This document shows positions 12,510 through 19,984 of a DNA stretch of 64,000 bases, one piece after another. This DNA comes from Acinetobacter sp. TR3 (GTDB lineage Bacteria > Pseudomonadota > Gammaproteobacteria > Pseudomonadales > Moraxellaceae), in NCBI RefSeq assembly GCF_027105055.1, contig NZ_CP114264.1:2666001-2730000 (forward strand), written 5' to 3'. A program made the position numbers and the translations under genes. The notes under the pieces were generated by a model. The model had not been told where the DNA came from. It saw only the letters and a list, made by a program, of their open reading frames with translations, and ran no database searches. Every line of letters starts with the position of its first letter. The stretch's first letter is position 1.

Positions 12510-13514
12510 ATGATCATACAAATACAAAAGGTCGGCTACTTATCTATGTATTTTATTCAACCCACACGCTCAATATCTTATTTAGACCAAGCACTAAATG
12601 AGTTACCGAGTTTACAAATCATTCATATTGATGATTTAGATTTGTATGATCAAACGATAATTGCTATTGCCGATGTACAAGATTTTTTAAAATACCAATG
12701 GAAATTGCCTACAATTGTTCTTGCTTTTGAACATGAAGGAACTGCATTAGCTCAAGCATGGGAAATGGGTGCGTTGGCAGGATGGATTTGGAGTGAATTA
12801 CCCAAAAATCCTGTTCATTCATTATTTAAGATTGATGCACAGTATAAGCGTAATCAAGATAGTAGAGATTTACCTTCTGCCGCAGAACTACAAAAAAGAT
12901 TATTACCAAACCCGATCGAATTACCAAACTATCAATTTGAATCATTTTTTCAGCCTTCAGCTTATCTGTCAGGAGATTGGTATGATTACTGGAGATTAAA
13001 TGATGATGAAGTCTTGTTTTATTTAGCAGATGTTTCAGGTCATGGGGTAACAAGTAGTTTACTGACATCTTGGATGGCGGCATTTCATGGCCGATCAAAA
13101 ACACCTAGTCAATTGATTCAAAAACTAAATGCAATGTTAGTACAAGAAAATATTGAAAAGCATATTACTATGGTGGCGGGAATATTAAACTTAGCAACTC
13201 ATGAAGTATGTTGGTCTAGCGCTGGTCACTACCCTCCTCCAATTATTTTTGAGCCCAACCAACCTCCACAAATCCTTACAACAAGTAGCTTTCCATTAGG
13301 TCTTACTGAAGAGCTAGAAGTTGAAGAACATTGTTGTACATTGAGTCGTAATGCTCGTTTTATATTATGTTCTGATGGTGCACTTGAACCATTTGATGGC
13401 GGTTTGAATGATCAATTTAATCAATTGGTCGAACATCTTCAGCATGACGCTTTCAAAGCACCAGATCATGTTGCTGATGACATTGCTATTTTAAGCATAC
13501 GCCGAATGAATTAA
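12510..13514 (+). CDS. gigA: SpoIIE/RsbU-type PP2C phosphatase, GigA
   Basis: The C-terminal two thirds (from about residue 130) is a PP2C-like serine phosphatase domain of the RsbU/SpoIIE type, with metal-binding motifs SGDWYD, LADVSGHG, CSDGALE and DDIAILSI. The first 110 residues look like a degenerate receiver-type domain. It is followed by a STAS-domain protein, the arrangement known in A. baumannii as gigA-gigB, where the phosphatase dephosphorylates GigB and controls stress responses and antibiotic tolerance. The start is uncertain: the ATG at 12510 lacks a good ribosome binding site, and the ATG at 12546 (MYFIQPTRS) has AAAGG only at a long distance. The shorter form is 322 residues. 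Confidence 0.88.
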   Translation: MIIQIQKVGYLSMYFIQPTRSISYLDQALNELPSLQIIHIDDLDLYDQTIIAIADVQDFLKYQWKLPTIVLAFEHEGTALAQAWEMGALAGWIWSELPKNPVHSLFKIDAQYKRNQDSRDLPSAAELQKRLLPNPIELPNYQFESFFQPSAYLSGDWYDYWRLNDDEVLFYLADVSGHGVTSSLLTSWMAAFHGRSKTPSQLIQKLNAMLVQENIEKHITMVAGILNLATHEVCWSSAGHYPPPIIFEPNQPPQILTTSSFPLGLTEELEVEEHCCTLSRNARFILCSDGALEPFDGGLNDQFNQLVEHLQHDAFKAPDHVADDIAILSIRRMN

Positions 13515-13616
13515 CCCTAAAATCAATATTTTAATTAGATCACAGCATCCAACCACTTGTGTCTAGAATATCACTATGGGATAATTTTATATCCTTTCTC
13601 TGAAAATGGCATTTAT

Positions 13617-14138
13617 ATGTCAACAGGTCATGTTGAATATGCAAGTTTGAACGGAACGCATATTTTCAAGCTTATTGGCGAAGTGCGCGCTCACTCTTGT
13701 ATAAGTTTAGACAAGTTACTCAACAAAATTGAACAGCAACAGAATGTTGTCGGTGCAATTGTTGATTTAACTGAAACTACATTTATTGACAGCACGGTCT
13801 TGGGTGTACTTGCAAAACTAGGTCTTAAGCTTAAACAAGTTCATCATATTCAAGCTGTTATGCTTTCGACAAATCCAGATATCACCACCTTAGCCAATAG
13901 TATGGGGCTAGGTCAGGTATTTGTAATTTTAAATTACTGCGGTGATCCAAGTGTATGCACTTTAGAACTGACTGAAGAGCATGTAACACATAGTGCAATG
14001 CTCAATACTGTACTTGATGCACACAAAACATTGATGCGTTTAAATGAAAACAACCAAAATATGTTTGAGCCTCTTGTGAAGCAATTGCAAAAAGAACAAG
14101 AGTGCTTATCTCTTGATTCACAAAAACAAAATGCATAA
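13617..14138 (+). CDS. gigB: STAS-domain anti-sigma factor antagonist-like protein, GigB
   Basis: The product has a STAS domain in its first 110 residues. The segment AIVDLTETTFIDSTVLGVLAKLG carries the conserved Asp-Ser pair whose Ser is phosphorylated in SpoIIAA/RsbV proteins. Partner-switching regulation by the adjacent GigA phosphatase is expected. In A. baumannii GigB is reported to connect to the nitrogen-PTS phosphocarrier NPr, whose gene also lies in this window (49304-49573). I chose the ATG at 13617 (MSTGHVEYASLNG) because the STAS fold begins there; the frame is open back to a GTG at 13557. The C-terminal 60 residues are Gln/Asn-rich and probably outside the domain. Confidence 0.87.
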   Translation: MSTGHVEYASLNGTHIFKLIGEVRAHSCISLDKLLNKIEQQQNVVGAIVDLTETTFIDSTVLGVLAKLGLKLKQVHHIQAVMLSTNPDITTLANSMGLGQVFVILNYCGDPSVCTLELTEEHVTHSAMLNTVLDAHKTLMRLNENNQNMFEPLVKQLQKEQECLSLDSQKQNA

Positions 14139-14166
14139 TTGTTGAAAACCCAATCTTGATGCCGAT

Positions 14167-14991
14167 ATGACCTTACTTTCTGTTGTACAAATGAATTCTC
14201 AAAATGACATTGAAGCAAATTTCCTTGTCATTGAATCATTGATTCAGCAAAGTAAGGCTCAAGCGGCGGAGTTAATTGTTTTCCCAGAAAATTTTGTTTG
14301 TTTTGCAGCAGGAAAACAGCGTGAAACTGCTGCGCAATTCGAGAGCATTCAACAGCGTTTAGAACAACTCGCTCATCGTTATCAAATTTGGATTATCGCG
14401 GGTACTCTCCCTTGCCCGTTTCGTCCTGATGGTTCAATCATTGATGATGGTCGAGTTCGAACCGTCAGTTTATGCATTAGCCCTGAAAGAACTGAAGCAC
14501 GTTATGACAAAATCCATTTGTTTGATGTACAAGTCGGTGACGCTGTTGGCGGTTACCAAGAATCAAAGTTCTTTGAAGCAGGCGATCAAGTGGTGGTTGC
14601 CAAAACACCGTTTGGCAATATTGGTCTGATGGTGTGTTATGACTTGCGCTTCCCTGAACTTGCTCTAATGTTACGTCAGCAAGGGGCAAATATTTTAACT
14701 GCACCTGCTGCATTTACTTACACAACAGGGCAACTTCACTGGCAACTGCTCTTACAAGCACGTGCGCTGGATAGCCAATGTTATGTGCTTGGTGCAGCTC
14801 AGCAAGGCTGGCATGGTGAACAACGCCAAACTTGGGGGCATGCAGGAATTACAAATAGCCGAGGGCAACTATTAGAAATAATTACAGCCGAAGGACATGG
14901 TTTAATTACATCTTCATTTGACCTAGCAGAACAAAATAATATTCGACTAGCAATGCCATTGATGCAGCATCGTAAACTTATCAATTATTAA
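14167..14991 (+). CDS. Carbon-nitrogen hydrolase (nitrilase superfamily, Nit1-like)
   Basis: This 274-residue enzyme has the nitrilase-superfamily catalytic triad: Glu41 (FPENF), Lys115 (YDKIHLFD) and Cys157 (VCYDLRFPE). The KIHLFDV and CYDLRFPE signatures fit the Nit1/NitFhit branch, whose characterised members hydrolyse deaminated glutathione to alpha-ketoglutarate and Cys-Gly. The substrate here is inferred only from family. It is cytoplasmic, with no signal or membrane segment. It follows gigB by 28 bases on the same strand and is probably co-transcribed, though a functional tie to GigAB is not evident. Confidence 0.9.
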   Translation: MTLLSVVQMNSQNDIEANFLVIESLIQQSKAQAAELIVFPENFVCFAAGKQRETAAQFESIQQRLEQLAHRYQIWIIAGTLPCPFRPDGSIIDDGRVRTVSLCISPERTEARYDKIHLFDVQVGDAVGGYQESKFFEAGDQVVVAKTPFGNIGLMVCYDLRFPELALMLRQQGANILTAPAAFTYTTGQLHWQLLLQARALDSQCYVLGAAQQGWHGEQRQTWGHAGITNSRGQLLEIITAEGHGLITSSFDLAEQNNIRLAMPLMQHRKLINY

Positions 14992-15193
14992 AAATAATCG
15001 TTTTATCTGAGCACACTTTTGTTCAATTTATCCTCATATGGCATCACTTTGACTGTTATAGTCAATTTTCATAAATGTATGTTTTGTAGGATCATGATTT
15101 AATAGGCTTTATTTATCATGGTAGAACAAGATCAAATGGTCATATTCTATACGTGATGTAATATCCTCAATTAATTCGTATTAAGTTTGATTT

Positions 15194-15547
15194 ATGTTTA
15201 AAGTAATTTTCATTTTTTTATTTTTTATAGGGGCAATTGCACAACTTCATGCAGCCGTAGTTGAAACCAATACCAGTTCACAAAGTACCTTGTCCACGCC
15301 ACAAAATTTATCGCTAAATTCTTTTGGGCAATGGGTGATTGGTTGGGGTACTGGGGCTGAAGGTGCGAGACAACGATTAGATAATATTCAGCGAGAGGAT
15401 GTCATCATTATCAAACAAAAAGGTGCAACCTTAGACATGATTGTTGCATGGCAACAATATTATGAACAAGAAGCGCTCAATAATCCCAATAATCCAACGG
15501 CACGTTATAGAGCGCGTTTGATGAAAAAAATCGCTGAGCTTTGGTAA
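15194..15547 (+). CDS. Small exported protein of unknown function
   Basis: The 117-residue product starts with a classic signal peptide (MFKVIFIFLFFIGAIAQLHA, cleavage likely after LHA). The mature part contains FGQWVIGWGTGAEGARQRL and an Arg/Ala-rich C-terminal helix. It resembles small Acinetobacter periplasmic proteins of unknown function (possibly DUF4951; I am not certain). The intergenic region before it (14992-15193) is AT-rich and could hold its promoter. It is followed after 57 bases by ohrR. Confidence 0.7.
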   Translation: MFKVIFIFLFFIGAIAQLHAAVVETNTSSQSTLSTPQNLSLNSFGQWVIGWGTGAEGARQRLDNIQREDVIIIKQKGATLDMIVAWQQYYEQEALNNPNNPTARYRARLMKKIAELW

Positions 15548-15603
15548 TTATTGATGTAAAATCTGCGTAACTAATCATAAGCAGATCACGATATACTGAT
15601 CAG

Positions 15604-16065
15604 ATGAATATACTGTTTGAGAAGCGCATGGGTGATGAACATCAGCAATTACGATTAGATAATCAGCTTTGTTTTCTGATTTATTCAACCAACCTTGCCT
15701 TAAATCAAGTCTACCGTCAATTGCTCTCTCCTCTCGGATTAACTTACCCTCAATATCTGGTAATGTTAGTGCTTTGGGAAAGGGATCAACTCAGTGTTTC
15801 TAAGATCGGTGAAAGATTATTTTTAGAATCTTCCACACTCACTCCATTATTAAAAAAACTTGAAGCCTCACAACTAATTTCACGCAAACGCTCAGTCGAA
15901 GATGAAAGACAGGTTATTATTTCTCTTACACCACAAGGTCATACTTTAAAATTAGAAGCAGTCGATATTCCATCCAAAATTTCAGAAGCAGCGGCCTGTT
16001 CAACCACATCACTTAAAGAGCTTAAAGATCAGCTTGCGACATTACGTCACCATCTCACGCAATAG
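15604..16065 (+). CDS. ohrR: Organic hydroperoxide sensor repressor OhrR (MarR family)
   Basis: This is a MarR-family winged-helix repressor. The OhrR hallmark is a single reactive Cys near the N-terminus, seen here as LDNQLCFLIYS, and the winged helix includes LTPLLKKLEA and the wing RSVEDERQVIISLT. Oxidation of this Cys by organic peroxides or hypochlorite releases the repressor from DNA. The ATG at 15604 gives 153 residues; the ATG at 15628 (MGDEHQQLRL) gives 145 and is closer to family length. It lies directly upstream of ohr on the same strand, with an operator-like palindrome between them. Confidence 0.92.
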   Translation: MNILFEKRMGDEHQQLRLDNQLCFLIYSTNLALNQVYRQLLSPLGLTYPQYLVMLVLWERDQLSVSKIGERLFLESSTLTPLLKKLEASQLISRKRSVEDERQVIISLTPQGHTLKLEAVDIPSKISEAAACSTTSLKELKDQLATLRHHLTQ

Positions 16066-16111
16066 AACCTAAGTTTACAAATCGATAACTTGCATTCCCA
16101 AATATATCGTG

Positions 16112-16126
16112 TACGATTTAATTGTA
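16112..16126. promoter_or_regulatory. OhrR operator
   Basis: TACGATTTAATTGTA differs at a single half-site base from the perfect inverted-repeat form TACAATT-A-AATTGTA described for Bacillus OhrR. A wider repeat GTGTAC...GTACAC surrounds it. It lies 28 bases before the ohr start at 16154, where a bound repressor would block transcription. Confidence 0.7.
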
Positions 16127-16153
16127 CACAATATTTATTCGGGAATAAAAATC

Positions 16154-16588
16154 ATGTCTCTAGAACAAGTCGTTTATCGCGCAAAAGCAAAAGCTACAGG
16201 TGGTCGTGATGGTCGTGCAACTTCATCAGACGGTGTCTTAGATGTAAAATTAGGTGTGCCAAAAGAAATGGGCGGTGCTGGTGGTGAAGTTACCAATCCT
16301 GAACAGCTTTTTGCGGCGGGTTATTCAGCATGTTTCTTAGGTGCAATGAAATTTGTTGCAAATCGAGATAAATTCAAAATTACGAAAGATGCTTATGTTG
16401 AAGGTGAAGTGGGAATTGGTCCAATTCCAAATGGCTTTGGTATCGAAGTCACTTTAAATGTTTATCTAATTGGTATGGAACAAGCAGAAGCTGAACAACT
16501 GGTTGCCGCTGCACACATTGTTTGTCCATATTCAAACGCAACTCGTGGCAATATTGATGTGAATTTTAATATCGTAACCACTGAATAA
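16154..16588 (+). CDS. ohr: Organic hydroperoxide resistance protein Ohr
   Basis: Ohr is a thiol peroxidase of the Ohr/OsmC family that reduces organic and fatty-acid hydroperoxides using lipoylated protein as electron donor. The ATG at 16154 ([12 protein letters not shown]) gives 143 residues, the usual size; the frame is open 45 bases further upstream but that extension would overlap the operator. Both redox cysteines are present: Cys60 in [11 protein letters not shown] and Cys124 in [12 protein letters not shown]. The gene is the target of the adjacent OhrR. Confidence 0.95.
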   Translation: MSLEQVVYRAKAKATGGRDGRATSSDGVLDVKLGVPKEMGGAGGEVTNPEQLFAAGYSACFLGAMKFVANRDKFKITKDAYVEGEVGIGPIPNGFGIEVTLNVYLIGMEQAEAEQLVAAAHIVCPYSNATRGNIDVNFNIVTTE

Positions 16589-16606
16589 ATATTTCAGATT
16601 TTATAA

Positions 16607-16638
16607 AAAAAACAGCATGGTGATCCATGCTGTTTTTT
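16607..16638. terminator. Bidirectional terminator between ohr and gspE
   Basis: A 14-bp perfect stem (AAAAAACAGCATGG / CCATGCTGTTTTTT) with a TGAT loop sits between the convergent ohr and gspE genes, with A and T tracts on both sides. Confidence 0.9.
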
Positions 16639-16651
16639 ACTTATATCATCT

Positions 16652-18142
16652 TTACACTTCCGCAGCTTCATTCGTCACACGCAATACTTCTTCTAATGTG
16701 GTTTTTCCAGCTAACACTTTCAATAAACCATCATCACGAATCGAAGCAGCATGACGACGCGCATGATTTTCTAATTCAAACTCAGCTGCATTACCATGAA
16801 TCAAACGGCGCATCGACTCATCTACTGGCACAATTTCATAAATTGCAGTTCGTCCGCTAAAGCCAACATGTGAACATTTTTCACAACCATGCGGTTCAGG
16901 CAACTGCATATATTCATCAACTTTGAGATGCTGAAACACTTGTCGCTCAAAATCATCAGCTTTTCGCCAAGTCACGCAATGTGGACACAAGGTCCGAACA
17001 AGACGTTGCGCAATAACACCTATCAAAGAACTTGCCAACAAGAATGGTTCGATCCCCATGTCTTTTAAACGTGTTACCGCACCAATTGCCGTATTGGTAT
17101 GCAGTGTTGATAGCACTAAGTGACCCGTTAAAGAGGCTTGTACCGCAATTTCAGCAGTTTCAAGATCACGAATCTCACCCACCATCACCACATCTGGATC
17201 TTGGCGTAGCATCGCTTTTAATGCACGTGCAAAGGTCATATCGACTTTAGTATTGACCTGCGTTTGACCAATCCCCTCCAATTGATATTCAATCGGATCT
17301 TCGGCAGTCAAAATATTACGTGTATTGTCATTAAGATCAGACAATGCAGCATACAAGGTTGTGGTTTTACCCGAACCTGTTGGGCCTGTCACCAAGATAA
17401 TGCCATGTGGGCGATGTACCAATTGCGTTAAACGCTCATAGTCATTTTTCATTAAACCAAGATGAGTCATGTTTAAACGCCCAGCTTGCTTGTCTAGTAA
17501 ACGCATGACCACTCGTTCACCATGCGAAGAAGGTAAAGTCGATACACGTACATCCACTTCACGTCCCGCTAAACGTAATGAAATACGTCCATCTTGTGGA
17601 ACTCGCTTTTCAGCAATATCCAGTTTCGCCATGACTTTAATACGTGATACCAATAATGGCGCAAGTTCACGGCGTGGCTGTACAATTTCACGCAGTTGAC
17701 CATCGACACGTAAACGTACCGAAAGTTTTTTCTCAAAGGCTTCAATATGAATATCAGATGCGCTGACACGAATCGCTTCAGACAATAAGGCATTAATTAG
17801 GCGAACAATTGGTGCATCATCTTCTTGATCCATCAAGTCTTCAGCTTCAGGCACTTGGTCTGCCAAACTTAATAAATCTGGATGATCTTCTAGACCCGCA
17901 GCCACTTGTTGTGACTCACCTGTATCCCCTGCATAACTCGAACTCAATAGAGCATGGAACTCTTGATCAGTACATAATTGATCGTGAGCCGATTTCCCCA
18001 AAATTCGACGTGCTTCCTGCAAAGCAATACGCGCGGTGTCCTTCCGTCGCACAATAAAAATTTGGTCACCTTCATAACGTAATAAAACGCCATGTCGTTT
18101 AGCAAAACTATAAGGAATTTGTATTTGTTTAAGTATTTGCAT
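16652..18142 (-). CDS. gspE: Type II secretion system ATPase GspE
   Basis: This is a 496-residue secretion ATPase that powers the type II secretion pseudopilus from the cytoplasmic face. Motifs in order are: N-terminal GspE domain, ASDIHIE, Walker A GPTGSGKTTTLYAAL, the Asp box, Walker B RQDPDVVMVGEIRD, the His box SLTGHLVLSTLHTN, and a tetracysteine zinc site (CPHC ... CEKC) that separates GspE from most PilT-type proteins. I chose the ATG at 18142 (MQILKQIQIPYSF); the open frame extends 63 codons further but that part is not family-like and overlaps the divergent gene. It is a lone gene here, with no gspF or other system members nearby. Confidence 0.93.
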   Translation of the reverse strand: MQILKQIQIPYSFAKRHGVLLRYEGDQIFIVRRKDTARIALQEARRILGKSAHDQLCTDQEFHALLSSSYAGDTGESQQVAAGLEDHPDLLSLADQVPEAEDLMDQEDDAPIVRLINALLSEAIRVSASDIHIEAFEKKLSVRLRVDGQLREIVQPRRELAPLLVSRIKVMAKLDIAEKRVPQDGRISLRLAGREVDVRVSTLPSSHGERVVMRLLDKQAGRLNMTHLGLMKNDYERLTQLVHRPHGIILVTGPTGSGKTTTLYAALSDLNDNTRNILTAEDPIEYQLEGIGQTQVNTKVDMTFARALKAMLRQDPDVVMVGEIRDLETAEIAVQASLTGHLVLSTLHTNTAIGAVTRLKDMGIEPFLLASSLIGVIAQRLVRTLCPHCVTWRKADDFERQVFQHLKVDEYMQLPEPHGCEKCSHVGFSGRTAIYEIVPVDESMRRLIHGNAAEFELENHARRHAASIRDDGLLKVLAGKTTLEEVLRVTNEAAEV

Positions 18143-18235
18143 CACACAAATAATGATAAGAGAAAGTATTGAGTGTACTCTAAGCAGATTACAGCGTGAA
18201 GTCTGTTTAGCATACTCACACAGGAATTTTGCATC

Positions 18236-19057
18236 TTGTCTCAAAATAATCAATATCAAGCTCCCCATTCTGACACTTTGAAATGGTGGGGCGAACAACA
18301 ATTCGAAATTCAACAGGCCAAAGCGTGGCAATTCGGTTCATTGCTCTTTCGTCTCACTCGCGGCATCAAAGAGTGGCGTTTGGAATATCATCGCCCTCAA
18401 TTTCAGTATGACTACGAGCAGCAGTGGCGAATATTGAATGATATTGAATTTGCCATGCCACCTCCTGCAAAAATTGAACGTTATATGTTTCACAAAACCA
18501 ATGGCATCTTTCATTTGATGCCTCGCTTGGCGGATCGCTCAGTGGTGATTCGACCTGTTGACCCGATTTATATTCCTGCCGGCCAGCGTGGAACCTTATA
18601 TATCAGTACACCCTTGTGGATTGCGGGTTTGGTTGACGGTCTTTCTGAGCCCTTATTTGATATTCCCGTGATTCAACCGAAAGACACTTGGTTTGGTAAA
18701 GACCCACAAAATGGTGAGATCTGCTACGCAACTTCTGTAGATGGTCGTATTGATTTGAATCTACTCAAACCGCGTGCTTTTCGCGCAGTCACTCCAATTG
18801 AGTTCCACAATACCAGTCATCACCAATTGCGTTTTGACCGTATGAATGTCCCCGTCCCTGCGTTGCCTTTATTTTATAGTGAAAGTACAGGTCGTTTATG
18901 GACTTCACAAATCAAAGTCTATTATGAAGGTACGGATCATCCAGCACGTATTCGGATTGAGAATAAAACCCCAACTCAAGCAGGTGAAGTGATTTATGTA
19001 CATCCTCCTCGTGCGCCTGGCAGTACCTTATTCAATATGTTTGATTCATTCTTTTAA
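18236..19057 (+). CDS. DUF432 domain protein
   Basis: The 273-residue product begins with TTG at 18236, supported by AGGA about ten bases upstream. It has no membrane segment. It matches the DUF432 family (beta-rich, with segments such as VVIRPVDPIYIPAGQRGTLYISTPLWI). It is followed nine bases later by an MscS-type channel, an association known for this family, which suggests an accessory role for the channel. No enzymatic motif is visible. Confidence 0.75.
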   Translation: MSQNNQYQAPHSDTLKWWGEQQFEIQQAKAWQFGSLLFRLTRGIKEWRLEYHRPQFQYDYEQQWRILNDIEFAMPPPAKIERYMFHKTNGIFHLMPRLADRSVVIRPVDPIYIPAGQRGTLYISTPLWIAGLVDGLSEPLFDIPVIQPKDTWFGKDPQNGEICYATSVDGRIDLNLLKPRAFRAVTPIEFHNTSHHQLRFDRMNVPVPALPLFYSESTGRLWTSQIKVYYEGTDHPARIRIENKTPTQAGEVIYVHPPRAPGSTLFNMFDSFF

Positions 19058-19066
19058 GAGGTTGCT

Positions 19067-19984
19067 ATGCCCGACTCAAATATTCCAAAGGATGTTGCTA
19101 GTAGCCTCACCAGTATTTTCACCAATATTAACTTCGAACGTTTAAGTGAAATCGTTGTTGCGATTATTTTAGCGTTTATTGGTTTTGTAATCGCAAGACT
19201 GGTATCGAATGCCTTCATTCGTACAATTGGAAATCGTTTTAATGCCCATCAACGCTTGCTATGGCGTAGAGGGATTTTTTATTTTATTTTCCTGTTATTT
19301 ATTATGACCAGCTTAAGAGAGGCTGGATTTAAACTCAGCGTGTTCTTGGGTGCAGCAGGAATTCTGACCGTTGCTTTGGGTTTTGCATCACAAACATCGG
19401 CAACCAATTTGATCAGTGGTTTATTTTTGATCGGAGAAGGTTCATTTGAAGTTGGTGATACGATTCAAATTACCTTAATTCGCGGACAAACGATTGAAGG
19501 ACAAGTCATTTCAATTGACCTCCTCTCAGTTAAATTGCTAACACTAGATAATGTGTATATTCGTCTACCAAACGAACAATTGATTCGAACACCCGTCATG
19601 AATTTATCAAAATACCCAATACGGCGTATTCCAATTACATTGGCGATCAATTTCCATGAAGACATTATCAAAGTACGACAAGTACTTTTAGATGTTGCTG
19701 CTAAATATCCTTTGGTCATGGATGATCCGAAAGCAACCGTTACCGTAACAGCATTTAGGGAGTCATCGATTGAACTCCTTTTTGCGGTATGGTGTAGACA
19801 GGAAAATGCATTGAAAGTTCGCGATGAAATGCAAGAACGTGTCCGTAATGGTTTCTTAGAAAATCAAATTGAAATTCCTGTACCTAAAATGGGCTTAATT
19901 GATCGCCCTTTACCATTAGAGGATGACGAAGTTGATCAATATGCAAATCAAAAAGAACTGAAAAAAGCGGAGAAAGAGAAATAA
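19067..19984 (+). CDS. MscS-family mechanosensitive ion channel
   Basis: This is a 305-residue small-conductance mechanosensitive channel homologue. Hydrophobic helices lie at about residues 25-47, 68-85 and 90-125. The pore-lining third helix region LGAAGILTVALGFASQTSATNLISGLFLIGEG contains the Gly/Ala packing pattern, and the beta domain follows (FEVGDTIQI ... LLTLDNVYIRLPNE). The C-terminus is short and charged. It forms a two-gene unit with the DUF432 gene. Its stop codon ends exactly next to the stop of the convergent DUF2339 gene. Confidence 0.92.
   Translation: MPDSNIPKDVASSLTSIFTNINFERLSEIVVAIILAFIGFVIARLVSNAFIRTIGNRFNAHQRLLWRRGIFYFIFLLFIMTSLREAGFKLSVFLGAAGILTVALGFASQTSATNLISGLFLIGEGSFEVGDTIQITLIRGQTIEGQVISIDLLSVKLLTLDNVYIRLPNEQLIRTPVMNLSKYPIRRIPITLAINFHEDIIKVRQVLLDVAAKYPLVMDDPKATVTVTAFRESSIELLFAVWCRQENALKVRDEMQERVRNGFLENQIEIPVPKMGLIDRPLPLEDDEVDQYANQKELKKAEKEK

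Noticed and set aside
16652..18331. GspE with a 63-residue N-terminal extension
   Set aside because: The extension is not family-like and overlaps the divergent DUF432 gene; the ATG at 18142 fits GspE.
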